From contig CALDDM010000025.1 of assembly GCA_937936355.1 (NCBI GenBank), forward strand, positions 1-38,251: 38,251 bases of DNA. The letters are read 5' to 3'. The notes beneath the pieces were generated by a model. It did not search any database. It was not told the origin of the DNA and saw only the letters and a list, made by a program, of their open reading frames with translations. This document shows, one piece after another, positions 8,919-18,084 of the stretch; the stretch's first letter is position 1, and every line of letters begins with the position of its first letter. Both the position numbers and the translations under genes were made by a program. The stretch is from Minisyncoccota bacterium. GTDB taxonomy: Bacteria; Patescibacteriota; Minisyncoccia; Moranbacterales; GCA-2747515.

Positions 8919-10427
8919 TTGCGTATGAAAAATAATCTACCTCTAGCAGTCCTGCTAACAATCGTTGCGGTTGGTGCACCTCTCTATGTATACCTCACTG
9001 TATACCAAGATCCACCACAAACTCTTTCACCGTTCCTCAGTGATGCTGCGCCCCCACCAACATGTCAAAGTGCAAGCTCCGATCCAGATGGTGACGGATG
9101 GGGCTGGGAAAACAACAAATCATGCAAAGTTCAAAAAGTCACAACTACAAACAACACCTCAGGCGGACAAGACCCAAACTGTCCTGATCCAGATGGTGAT
9201 GGATGGGGCTGGGATGGAAGCGCTTCATGCATTCCTTTTGGAGGGCAGCAAGATACAAACAATAACACAAACAACACCGTTAATCCAAAGGTTAAAGTTC
9301 AATCAGGATCGGGCGTTGCTGTAACACCGGATCCATCCAACCAATTCAGCAAGTTCCAAGCAGCCAACCTTCTCTTTACAACGAATGTTTATGCAGGTCA
9401 AAACAGTGGAGATTTTACAAAATGGACTGTCCCACATAATGGCAGCAGCGGATGCTCAGCCTCGAGCATTACAGGACCAATCACACTAGAATTCCTCAAC
9501 ACAAAGGACATTTACGACAATCGCTATGTGCGATCATTTCCAGCAATGGTCCTTGGAACTATGGGTGGTCGCTATGAGACACTCGGATGGGAATGTGGTG
9601 TACGTAACTACATCAGCAGTAACACACTCGATAATGCAAGCTCACGCCGTGTAGGGACCGACAGCATGAGTGGCATTCTCGATATGCAACCGACATCAAA
9701 CCAAACTGGTTTCCCTACCAAAGTATGGGATCTAAATTCTACTCTCATATCAGTAAAAGCTGATATACACAGCACACCTAACAACCTTTCAAACGTTTTC
9801 CTTGACACTTACTGGCACGACGTTGGCGAGTACTTTGGTCGAGTATCAGCTGTTGCAGACAAGTCCCTCGCAAGCACCATAAACGGGATCAACGAAAACA
9901 AGACTGAGCTATGGAACCTCAACATATGGTTTGATTATCCGCGCAAGAATAACGGAAAATCTGCAGATGTGGATATCACACAGGGCTGGACTGGTGCAAG
10001 AAAGATTGGTAACACGACAATTTCTGGTCATAATTTTGACGTACAATTCAAGCTAGAGGGTCGACAAGGATGTCAGGTCCGCACAGCTGAAAATTGCTTT
10101 CTGTACATTGCCCTCGTTACAACAAACCCAAACCTTGCAAAAAATGGTGTAACAATTGACTACAGGGACGTTGCAGATTGGTTTACATCTGATGCATTCA
10201 GAACAATGTTCAAAAGCTCAGATTTCGCCGTAAACACAATGGAATCAATGGGCGTAAATCCAAATGACGCACAAGTCTATCCAAGTGATTCACACGTCAT
10301 TGGCGGCCTCCACCTCGGTAGCGAAGTCTGGTATAACGAGAATCGCCAACCAATCACCAACACATTCGAGACACTTGGCGTACGCATTCAGGGCAAAGGA
10401 GACTTTGGCTTGTTCCGACAACATTAG
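8919..10427 (+). CDS. secreted/anchored GH12 (endoglucanase-fold)-like protein with two N-terminal DPDGDGWGW modules
   Basis: Signal/TM N-terminus; two C..DPDGDGWGW(E/D)...SC modules; then GH12-like blocks: VRSFPAMVLG, FPTKVWDLNSTLIS...LSNVFLDTYWHDV, NLNIWFDYP, VTIDYRDVADWF, GGLHLGSEVWYNENRQPITNTFETLGV. Confidence 0.65.
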   Translation: MRMKNNLPLAVLLTIVAVGAPLYVYLTVYQDPPQTLSPFLSDAAPPPTCQSASSDPDGDGWGWENNKSCKVQKVTTTNNTSGGQDPNCPDPDGDGWGWDGSASCIPFGGQQDTNNNTNNTVNPKVKVQSGSGVAVTPDPSNQFSKFQAANLLFTTNVYAGQNSGDFTKWTVPHNGSSGCSASSITGPITLEFLNTKDIYDNRYVRSFPAMVLGTMGGRYETLGWECGVRNYISSNTLDNASSRRVGTDSMSGILDMQPTSNQTGFPTKVWDLNSTLISVKADIHSTPNNLSNVFLDTYWHDVGEYFGRVSAVADKSLASTINGINENKTELWNLNIWFDYPRKNNGKSADVDITQGWTGARKIGNTTISGHNFDVQFKLEGRQGCQVRTAENCFLYIALVTTNPNLAKNGVTIDYRDVADWFTSDAFRTMFKSSDFAVNTMESMGVNPNDAQVYPSDSHVIGGLHLGSEVWYNENRQPITNTFETLGVRIQGKGDFGLFRQH

Positions 10428-10446
10428 GCATTGCAAAAATCTCACA

Positions 10447-10477
10447 AAAAACAGCTCACATCTGAGCTGTTTTTTTA
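10447..10477 (+). terminator. intrinsic terminator
   Basis: ACAGCTCA-CATC-TGAGCTGT followed by TTTTTTT. Confidence 0.85.
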
Positions 10478-10561
10478 TAACACCTCATCATCGAAAGCTT
10501 CATCAGGAAACACAGTGACTCTGTGTTAAACTGAAAATACTAAATATATCAGAGTTTCTGC

Positions 10562-11701
10562 ATGAAAATATTTGTTGCAATCTTATCCGGCATCCTTCTA
10601 GGATGGCTTGGCGCCACTACCACATCCAATGTTGCCGTCGATCAACGAAAGGATGTGTCACATGACAATCGCGACGCCAAGCCTGTTCATATTTCAATTA
10701 TCACAGACATAGACCGCTGCATGACACGAGCATTTGCCACACGTGCAAACCTTGACCGTTTTGTTCGCTTTGCAAATATGCAAAAAAATCACTTTGATGG
10801 CACTATTTTAAACAATGGACCAAGTGATCTTGCTTTTAGTCTCGGTGACAATATAGCCCATCGCCTTGAAAACTGTAGCACATCTGCCACAAAGGACTTG
10901 AACTTTGTTGCAGATGCAATGAAAGGCCTCTCAATGCCCATGCATTACGTTCTTGGGGACCATGATATTGACAGTGATGCTGAAACCCTCTCAACCTGGC
11001 GCAGACACACTGGTCGCGATGAAACTTTTTACAGCTTTGATCACGAAGATATACACATTATAGTACTTGATACAATTCTTGGCGGTCAATCAATTTTGCC
11101 ATGCGAGAAAGATCCTCAGTGCACACAACTATTAACTGAGAAAGCAAACCTCAAAGCAATCCTTGCCAGCGATAGCAAAAGAAAAAAAAGCGACACAACA
11201 AAAGAAACGGTACGCAAAGAAAAGCTCGGAAAAAAAGAAATTCTAGCACATAGAGCACGTATCACATCCCTTGAGTTGATGATAGAATCTCATAAAAAAT
11301 CTGCTACACACCTTCTCAGTACAGATGTACGCGACCATGGGATGATCGGCAAGTCACAGCTTCTGTGGCTTGCACACGACCTTGCAACAACACCATATGA
11401 AAAAATTCTGATCTTTGCAGATCACCCTCTTTTTCCATTCACAACAACAAAAAAATCTTATCAAATCGACGATCTTGAAGCCCTAACAACGATCTTGCAT
11501 GATGCGCGTGATAACGGAAAAGAAATCAACACGATATCAGGCGAAGCCCATACATGGTCTCGGAAAGAAATTGATGGCATCACGTACCATGTAATCGATG
11601 AATTCCGTTCTGAAGAAGGGACGTGGGCTCACGCAGTCTGGGATAATGAGCTAACAATTTATAAGGTAATAAATGACAAGATAAAAACAAATCTGAAGTA
11701 G
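10562..11701 (+). CDS. secreted calcineurin-like metallophosphoesterase
   Basis: Signal peptide; ISIITDIDRC, SLGDN, YVLGDHDID, ILIFADHPLF, TISGEAHTW correspond in order to metallophosphoesterase motifs I-V, with substitutions. Confidence 0.75.
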   Translation: MKIFVAILSGILLGWLGATTTSNVAVDQRKDVSHDNRDAKPVHISIITDIDRCMTRAFATRANLDRFVRFANMQKNHFDGTILNNGPSDLAFSLGDNIAHRLENCSTSATKDLNFVADAMKGLSMPMHYVLGDHDIDSDAETLSTWRRHTGRDETFYSFDHEDIHIIVLDTILGGQSILPCEKDPQCTQLLTEKANLKAILASDSKRKKSDTTKETVRKEKLGKKEILAHRARITSLELMIESHKKSATHLLSTDVRDHGMIGKSQLLWLAHDLATTPYEKILIFADHPLFPFTTTKKSYQIDDLEALTTILHDARDNGKEINTISGEAHTWSRKEIDGITYHVIDEFRSEEGTWAHAVWDNELTIYKVINDKIKTNLK

Positions 11702-11711
11702 CACAAAAGAT

Positions 11712-12764
11712 CTAGATTTTAAATTCTACAACATCACCATCGGCCATGAGATAGTCCTTACCCACCGTCTTGAGTGTACCTGCATCACGTGCCGCACCAT
11801 ACGAACCAGCACCCAGAAGCGTATCCCATGGAATCACATCTGCACGAATAAATTTTTCCTGAAAATCGCTATGTATAGCACCACCAGCCTCTGGTGCAGT
11901 TGCACCTTTTTTGACAGTCCACGCCCGAGATTCCGTTTCTCCTGTTGTGAAAAAAGTCTGAAGACCAAGCAAATCATATGCTCGAGTGATAAGGCCAGGC
12001 AAAGAGGTCTCCATGCCTAGTTCTCCCGCTTCTTCTGGAGACATTTCTATAAGCTCCTCCTCAATCTTGATATCAAGCTGCACATGCGGACGCTGCTCCA
12101 AGTTAGACGGCAATGCAGCTTGACCTTCTGTTGTATTATAAACATACATCATCGGCTTCATCGTAAGGAGAGACATCTCCCGAACAATATCCTGTGTCGG
12201 CTCATGCTCTATATCAATCTGCGCCGTCCCTGCAAGCTTGCCATTGTCAAGTAACACCTTAAGACTCTCAACAACTTCCAACTGAGCAATGGCATCCTTA
12301 TCATTGCTTTTCACAGATTTAGAGAGCCTCACAATCGTTTTTTCTATGGTTGCCAGGTCTGCAAGAATGAGCTCCGTCTCAATCACCTCAATATCATTCA
12401 CAGGATCAACTTTATTTGCAACATGCGTGATATCATCATTTGCAAAAACACGGACAACTTGCGCAATAGCATCAACTTCCCTAATATTTGCCAAGAATTT
12501 ATTTCCAAGGCCCTCACCCTTACTTGCACCCTCAACCAATCCAGCAATATCAACAAATTCAATTGCCGTTGGGACTGTTTTCGCTGAACGTGAAAAATCA
12601 GCAAGCTTGAGCAGGCGATTATCAGGCACTGTCACGATGCCAACATTTGGCTCAATTGTACAAAAAGGATAGTTATTGATATCTACAGGGTTCCTTGTAA
12701 GTGCTTTAAAGAGAGTGGATTTACCAACATTTGGAAGTCCGACAATGCCAATTTGTAGTGCCAT
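11712..12764 (-). CDS. ychF: redox-regulated ATPase YchF (Obg-family)
   Basis: MALQIGIVGLPNVGKSTLFKALT, YPFCTIEPNVGIVTVPD, FVDIAGLVEGASKGEGLGNKFL, C-terminal TGS-like domain. Confidence 0.97.
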   Translation of the reverse strand: MALQIGIVGLPNVGKSTLFKALTRNPVDINNYPFCTIEPNVGIVTVPDNRLLKLADFSRSAKTVPTAIEFVDIAGLVEGASKGEGLGNKFLANIREVDAIAQVVRVFANDDITHVANKVDPVNDIEVIETELILADLATIEKTIVRLSKSVKSNDKDAIAQLEVVESLKVLLDNGKLAGTAQIDIEHEPTQDIVREMSLLTMKPMMYVYNTTEGQAALPSNLEQRPHVQLDIKIEEELIEMSPEEAGELGMETSLPGLITRAYDLLGLQTFFTTGETESRAWTVKKGATAPEAGGAIHSDFQEKFIRADVIPWDTLLGAGSYGAARDAGTLKTVGKDYLMADGDVVEFKI

Positions 12765-12892
12765 ATAATAATATATTTAAGATAGGGTTGGTGGAAGTAG
12801 TGCCGTTGCACTATATACAGAAAGAAGTATGACGCAAAAGACATTCTCAGTCAATTCTAGTATAATAAAAGGGTAAGAAAAAGAAAAACGAC

Positions 12893-14260
12893 ATGAATAC
12901 AAATATCTTTAAAGCGTACGATATTCGCGGTATCTATGGATCAGATATAGACGAATCCACTGCTTATCATATTGGTCGCGGAATCGTAGAAGTCCTTGGA
13001 GCAAAGCACCTTGCTGTCGGAAGAGACGCGAGGCCACACGGCGAATCCCTCAAGCAAGCACTCATCCGGGGAATCAATTCCAAAGGTTGTGACGTCACTG
13101 ACCTTGGTATGATCACAACTCCGATGCTATATTACTCCTCATGGAACCTTGATGTTGATGGATCTGTTGCAGTTACAGCCTCACACAACCCTGTAGAGTA
13201 CAATGGAGTTAAGCTCTGCAAGAAAAATGTTGGACCCGTAGGCGATGTAACAGGATTAAATGATATCCGTGACTACGTAATTGCTGAGATGCGCGGCGAA
13301 GCAGACACTTCTGTTGCAAATGAATTAGGCAGTATTACCCAGCACGATATCATCACTCCTTACTACAAACATGTTCGTAGTTTTGCAGAATTTGGAGACA
13401 AAAAACGCAAAATCGTAGTAGATTGCGCGAATACCATGGGCGTTCTTGAGCTGCCAATTCTGGAACATTTTGCTGACAATCTTGAGATTACAAAAATCTA
13501 CTGCGACCTTGATCATCCATACACTGCACATGAAGCCAACCCACTCAACGAAAGCACACTCGATGAACTGCGAGAAAAAGTTCTCGAGGTAGGCGCAGAT
13601 CTTGGCATCGCATATGACGGAGACGCTGATCGTGTTGGATTTGTAGATGAAAAAGGCGAAATCATCCCAATGGACCTCGCCTCCGCACTCATGGCAACGG
13701 TTATGCTCGATGACAACAAAGGCGCAACCGTTCTCTATGACTTACGCTCTTCAATGGCAACACGTGAAGCGATCGAAGAGGCTGGCGGTGTAGCACATGA
13801 ATGTCGTGTTGGCCATACGTTCATCAAGGCGCAAATGCAAGAAGAGGATGCACTGTATGCTGGCGAGCTTTCTGGACACTACTACTTCAAAGCAAACAAA
13901 ACTGGTGAACTTTCATCTCTGGCAGCCATCACACTGCTCAACCTCATGATGGAAAAAGGCGAGTCAATTTCTGATCTTGTATCTGACTACCGTCGCTATT
14001 TCCACAGCGGAGAAATCAACTCTGAAGTAGAAGATAAGCAAGGTATGATGGAAAAACTCAAAGACCTCTACAAAGATGGAGATCTTGGTGAGCTTGATGG
14101 AATAAAGATTTCTTTTTGGGACAAGCCTAGCGGAGAACGCTGGTGGTTTAATGTCCGCCCAAGTAATACGGAACCAGTTCTCAGATTCATCTGCGAAGCA
14201 GACAACAAAGACCTCATGGAAGAAAAACGCGACGAAATTCTTGCAATTATCCGAGGATAG
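12893..14260 (+). CDS. phosphomannomutase/phosphoglucomutase
   Basis: FKAYDIRGIYG, VTASHNP phosphoserine loop, GIAYDGDADRVGFVDEKG, RPSNTEPVLRF. Confidence 0.95.
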   Translation: MNTNIFKAYDIRGIYGSDIDESTAYHIGRGIVEVLGAKHLAVGRDARPHGESLKQALIRGINSKGCDVTDLGMITTPMLYYSSWNLDVDGSVAVTASHNPVEYNGVKLCKKNVGPVGDVTGLNDIRDYVIAEMRGEADTSVANELGSITQHDIITPYYKHVRSFAEFGDKKRKIVVDCANTMGVLELPILEHFADNLEITKIYCDLDHPYTAHEANPLNESTLDELREKVLEVGADLGIAYDGDADRVGFVDEKGEIIPMDLASALMATVMLDDNKGATVLYDLRSSMATREAIEEAGGVAHECRVGHTFIKAQMQEEDALYAGELSGHYYFKANKTGELSSLAAITLLNLMMEKGESISDLVSDYRRYFHSGEINSEVEDKQGMMEKLKDLYKDGDLGELDGIKISFWDKPSGERWWFNVRPSNTEPVLRFICEADNKDLMEEKRDEILAIIRG

Positions 14261-14302
14261 ATCCCTCGCAATTGCACACATCTAATACAATAATCTAAAA
14301 AT

Positions 14303-14497
14303 ATGCTAGATAATCATAAGTTCAATCTCCTCAATCAACTTGTACAAGAAAGTAAAAGTCTTTGGCGCATCGAGAATGTCTACCTCAAAGATGCAGACTC
14401 TTCAGATGATAGTGTTGCAACGTGGGAAAAAGTTGCGCAAGAAAAGCGAAAGTGCATCGAGCATTTGGAAGAGCAGGTCAAAAAGTGCATGAGCTAG
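14303..14497 (+). CDS. small hypothetical protein (64 aa)
   Basis: ORF between the phosphomutase and an intrinsic terminator; charged helical sequence, no recognised family. Confidence 0.5.
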   Translation: MLDNHKFNLLNQLVQESKSLWRIENVYLKDADSSDDSVATWEKVAQEKRKCIEHLEEQVKKCMS

Positions 14498-14514
14498 AAC
14501 AAGTCATACCCATC

Positions 14515-14546
14515 AAAAAAACCACATTTTCAAATGTGGTTTTTTA
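14515..14546 (+). terminator. intrinsic terminator (bidirectional potential)
   Basis: AAAAAACCACATTT-TC-AAATGTGGTTTTTT. Confidence 0.85.
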
Positions 14547-14556
14547 TATGGTCACA

Positions 14557-16281
14557 CTACCTTAGATAATCCTTTACGATATGCCATTTCGGTCGTCTCC
14601 AGCTACTACGAAATTCTTCTACTGATCGCTCTTTGACCTGAGAAGTATTTTCATCACCATCCCAAAATGCTACAAACAATAGTTGCCGCACACCATCCTT
14701 ATCATCCATCTCACTATCAAATTTTTCCACAAATTGATTTGGAGAAAAAATCACTCGACCACTGACCATGCTCGTTTCAAAATTCAATCCCTCAACATCT
14801 GCCAATGCTTTATATATAACCTCTGAGCAAACTAATGCATGATCAGTCAAAAAATCAAAATCATAGTCATACCCACGACCAAAAAATGATATGGCCCTCA
14901 GAATCGAATCCCACTTTTCTTGTTTCGTTATATTTGGTCGTATAATACCAACAGAATCCGCATTAACAGAGTGTTCAAAAGATTTCAATATTACGCCAGG
15001 TCGCTTTGCCTCTATGACAGATAGCGGATAAACATCTTCAGTATCATTTTTTAGCTGATTATACGCGTCAGGATAAAGGCGAGCGATAACCTCACTAGGC
15101 TTCTTATTATCCAATGTTGTGAGCGTTGCAAAATACTGATCCATCTCATCAAGGGTACCAATATAAAACGCACTGTGCGTCCAATACCCAGGTATACCTA
15201 TATTTGTTGCATGCCACTCTCTTCTTTGCAAAAGAATATCTGCAGGTTCAACATGCTCACGCCTTGCATGAGCAAAAGAGGGGGATATAATGTAAGATCT
15301 ATCAGTGGTTCGAACATAGCTAAGCTGAAGTGCTGCTTTTTTTTGTAGCGGATACCAAGCACCAAAACTCAATGACTCCAATTTTTTTAAGGGACTATCG
15401 AGTGTCAGAGCCGTGTATTTTTGAAGGTTTCTATCTATATATTCTAAATACTTCGCTATGTTTTCCACAAGGACGTTCTCAGAAACTTGGCTACCAAGAA
15501 TACTGCGATATGTCCTTCCTGCGTTTATACGAATCACAGTATCAGGATGGACTAAAAGATCCACAGATCTATCAAAACTATTTGAAACCATCCCCATATC
15601 CTCATTCTCATCATTTAGTATTTTCTTTATTCCTACCTCATTGCCAATACGCCTTTCTACACGCAAAACATAATGATTTTGAGCCAAAAAAGAACTATAT
15701 GCAATCAAAAAACTATTTATATGATTTTCAGGACTTTGCAAGTAATCAATCTGATAAAATCCCTTATATCTTTCTTTCAAAATATCTAGTTCAAAAAGAT
15801 AGTCTAGCGTATTTTTCCAAGATTTTTGAACGTACGCCCTCTCTTCAAAAGAAAGAGTGGTCGCATCCTTGGTAAAAATTGGATTAGTTTCAATATTTTG
15901 CACCTCTTTACTCAAGCCCCTTTCGATATACATAAACGAACTAGTATCATCTTGTATGTACTTTGCAAAATCTTTAGGCGGAATATCCGTAAGGAATGTT
16001 TTCTCCAACGGAATCAAAACCCATGCAAAGTATGCAAACAAAACCAAAAAAAATGCAAGAGTCACATGAGCACCATACTGCATAATGAATCTCTCAGCAA
16101 CCTCCCCTGAATCAATAATCAGCTTACGCTTAGAATACAAAGACCAGATAAAAAATACCCACCCAAAAGCATATACGAAAAATGCAAGGGCACGATGATA
16201 AGGATAGAAAAGCTTCGTTGCCAAAATCGCAAATGCTATGAATGTCAGTGTAAAAGATGTAACTATCGCAAGAAACTTCAT
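14557..16281 (-). CDS. membrane-anchored YiiX/permuted NlpC-P60 (papain-like) hydrolase
   Basis: Several N-terminal TM segments; C-terminal DILLQRREW...GYWTHSAFYIG and DHALVCSEVIYKALADVEG, the permuted His...Cys arrangement. Confidence 0.65.
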   Translation of the reverse strand: MKFLAIVTSFTLTFIAFAILATKLFYPYHRALAFFVYAFGWVFFIWSLYSKRKLIIDSGEVAERFIMQYGAHVTLAFFLVLFAYFAWVLIPLEKTFLTDIPPKDFAKYIQDDTSSFMYIERGLSKEVQNIETNPIFTKDATTLSFEERAYVQKSWKNTLDYLFELDILKERYKGFYQIDYLQSPENHINSFLIAYSSFLAQNHYVLRVERRIGNEVGIKKILNDENEDMGMVSNSFDRSVDLLVHPDTVIRINAGRTYRSILGSQVSENVLVENIAKYLEYIDRNLQKYTALTLDSPLKKLESLSFGAWYPLQKKAALQLSYVRTTDRSYIISPSFAHARREHVEPADILLQRREWHATNIGIPGYWTHSAFYIGTLDEMDQYFATLTTLDNKKPSEVIARLYPDAYNQLKNDTEDVYPLSVIEAKRPGVILKSFEHSVNADSVGIIRPNITKQEKWDSILRAISFFGRGYDYDFDFLTDHALVCSEVIYKALADVEGLNFETSMVSGRVIFSPNQFVEKFDSEMDDKDGVRQLLFVAFWDGDENTSQVKERSVEEFRSSWRRPKWHIVKDYLR

Positions 16282-16287
16282 AGGGCT

Positions 16288-16944
16288 TTAATTTTTCTTC
16301 TTATGATTAAGCATATCTAATTTCCAAAGGTCTCTATGAGATCGCCATACTACCAGGAAGAAAATAAACACACTAATTATGAGAAAAAGCGGCATAGATT
16401 TACTAAGAAGATCAATGCCAAAAAAAATCAAAATACAGTTAATTCCAATAAAAAATAATCGCACCTCTGTAGGTCCAATACCACTATAACTGATATTAAA
16501 CTTTCCAGTTGCGCCAAACGAAAGAAATGAACTCACCATAAATCCACCCAGAATTGTTTGTACAAAAAAGAGTACGTACTTAAACTGATCTGGCAGTAAA
16601 AGTGAGTATCCGATTATGATAGAGCTTAAGAACAGATAGTCCAGTAGATGATCCATGTAGAATCCCCACTTAATAAATCCTGAATTTCTCGACCTACCAA
16701 TCGCTCCATCAAGAAGATCGGTCACATACTGAAGAGCTATCATAGCACTCGTGACCCAGAGCCAATGTACATTATACCGCGCCAAAAAACCAGAGACTAT
16801 AATCACAAAACTCCATATCAGCGTCATCATAGTCAGGTGATACGTCTCCATCCACAGAGGAACTTTCGGCACCAAAAAACGACGGATCACATCGTCCATC
16901 CTTTGCAACACCCAAACACCCTCTTTTTGATCGGCACCGCTCAT
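16288..16944 (-). CDS. CDP-alcohol phosphatidyltransferase family protein
   Basis: DLLDGAIGRSRNSGFIKWGFYMDHLLDYL fits D(x)2DG(x)2[A/G]R...G(x)3D(x)3D; multiple TM helices. Confidence 0.85.
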   Translation of the reverse strand: MSGADQKEGVWVLQRMDDVIRRFLVPKVPLWMETYHLTMMTLIWSFVIIVSGFLARYNVHWLWVTSAMIALQYVTDLLDGAIGRSRNSGFIKWGFYMDHLLDYLFLSSIIIGYSLLLPDQFKYVLFFVQTILGGFMVSSFLSFGATGKFNISYSGIGPTEVRLFFIGINCILIFFGIDLLSKSMPLFLIISVFIFFLVVWRSHRDLWKLDMLNHKKKN

Positions 16945-16969
16945 ACAAAACTTTTCTGATCAATATAAT

Positions 16970-17968
16970 CTATGACCCCAATCCCATCACCTTTTTTATC
17001 TCTCTCATTTTTATATCCGCCGCCCTACCTGCAGATTCAGTTCCCTGTGATAGAACATCTTCAATCTCCTGATCACTTACATTAGCAATCCTTTCCTGTA
17101 AAGGCAGAATAAAATCCACTACAACTTCTGCCAAGTCTTTTTTAAAATCACCAAAACCCTTGCCATCATACTGCTCTACAATATCCCCTACAGACTTCTT
17201 ACTTAACAAACTATAGATTGTGATAAGATTTTTTACTGCTGGACGATCATCGCTATATGTAATTGTAGGCTCGCTGTCAGTTACTGCTTTCATGATTTTC
17301 TTGCGAATGACATCTGCACCATCACTGAGAGCGATATAATTATACTCACTTGAAGCGCTTTTACTCATTTTCTTTGTCGGATCATCGAGACCCATAATGC
17401 GCATACCCTCTTCACGAATCTCGCCCTTGGGCACAACAAAGCCATCTGTTGCAAAACGCTTGTTAAAGCGTCGAGCAAGTGTCCTGGTAAGCTCTATATG
17501 TTGTCGCTGGTCATCGCCCACTGGTACTATATACGCATCATAAAGCAGGATATCGGCAGCCATAAGAATTGGATACCCAAAAAGCCCAACACTTGATCGT
17601 TCAGATCCATCTTTTGCGCTCTTATCCTTGAATTGTGTCATTTTTTCCATATCCCCCATACGTGCAACAGTATTCAGGATCCACGCAAGCTCAGAATGTC
17701 CGCTCACATCGCTTTGCACAAAAAGCGTTGACTTGTCTGGATCAATTCCAGATGCAAGCAAGAGTCTCGCGAGATCGTGTATATTATCCCGCAACACTCC
17801 CGGCTCCTGTGGCACAGTAATCGCATGCGCATCCACAATACAAAAAATTGCATCATAACCATCTTGCATCTCAATCCAATTTTTCACAGCACCAAGGTAA
17901 TTTCCCAAGTGAAGGTTACCTGTTGGCTGTATACCACTAAAAAGTCTTTTTTTCTGATTTTCTGCCAT
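16970..17968 (-). CDS. trpS: tryptophanyl-tRNA synthetase
   Basis: FSGIQPTGNLHLGNYLGAVKNW (HIGH-like), GYPILMAADILLY, KKMSKS. Confidence 0.98.
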   Translation of the reverse strand: MAENQKKRLFSGIQPTGNLHLGNYLGAVKNWIEMQDGYDAIFCIVDAHAITVPQEPGVLRDNIHDLARLLLASGIDPDKSTLFVQSDVSGHSELAWILNTVARMGDMEKMTQFKDKSAKDGSERSSVGLFGYPILMAADILLYDAYIVPVGDDQRQHIELTRTLARRFNKRFATDGFVVPKGEIREEGMRIMGLDDPTKKMSKSASSEYNYIALSDGADVIRKKIMKAVTDSEPTITYSDDRPAVKNLITIYSLLSKKSVGDIVEQYDGKGFGDFKKDLAEVVVDFILPLQERIANVSDQEIEDVLSQGTESAGRAADIKMREIKKVMGLGS

Positions 17969-18010
17969 ATATCAGTAATCACATCATAATTTATGTACCT
18001 ATTTTAGCAC

Positions 18011-18039
18011 AAAAAGACCTCATCAAATGAGGTCTTTTT
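18011..18039 (-). terminator. intrinsic terminator after the RNase J CDS
   Basis: AAAAAGACCTCAT-CAA-ATGAGGTCTTTTT, perfect 13-bp stem. Confidence 0.85.
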
Positions 18040-18084
18040 ACTACATCCAGCCTTTATCTCGATTACCAAGGCAAAATAACGAAG

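Noticed and set aside
12289-12672. Plus-strand 127-aa Ser/Thr-rich ORF
   Set aside because: Antisense to highly conserved ychF coding sequence.
15330-15875. Plus-strand 181-aa ORF
   Set aside because: Antisense to the permuted-papain hydrolase; composition looks like a shadow ORF.
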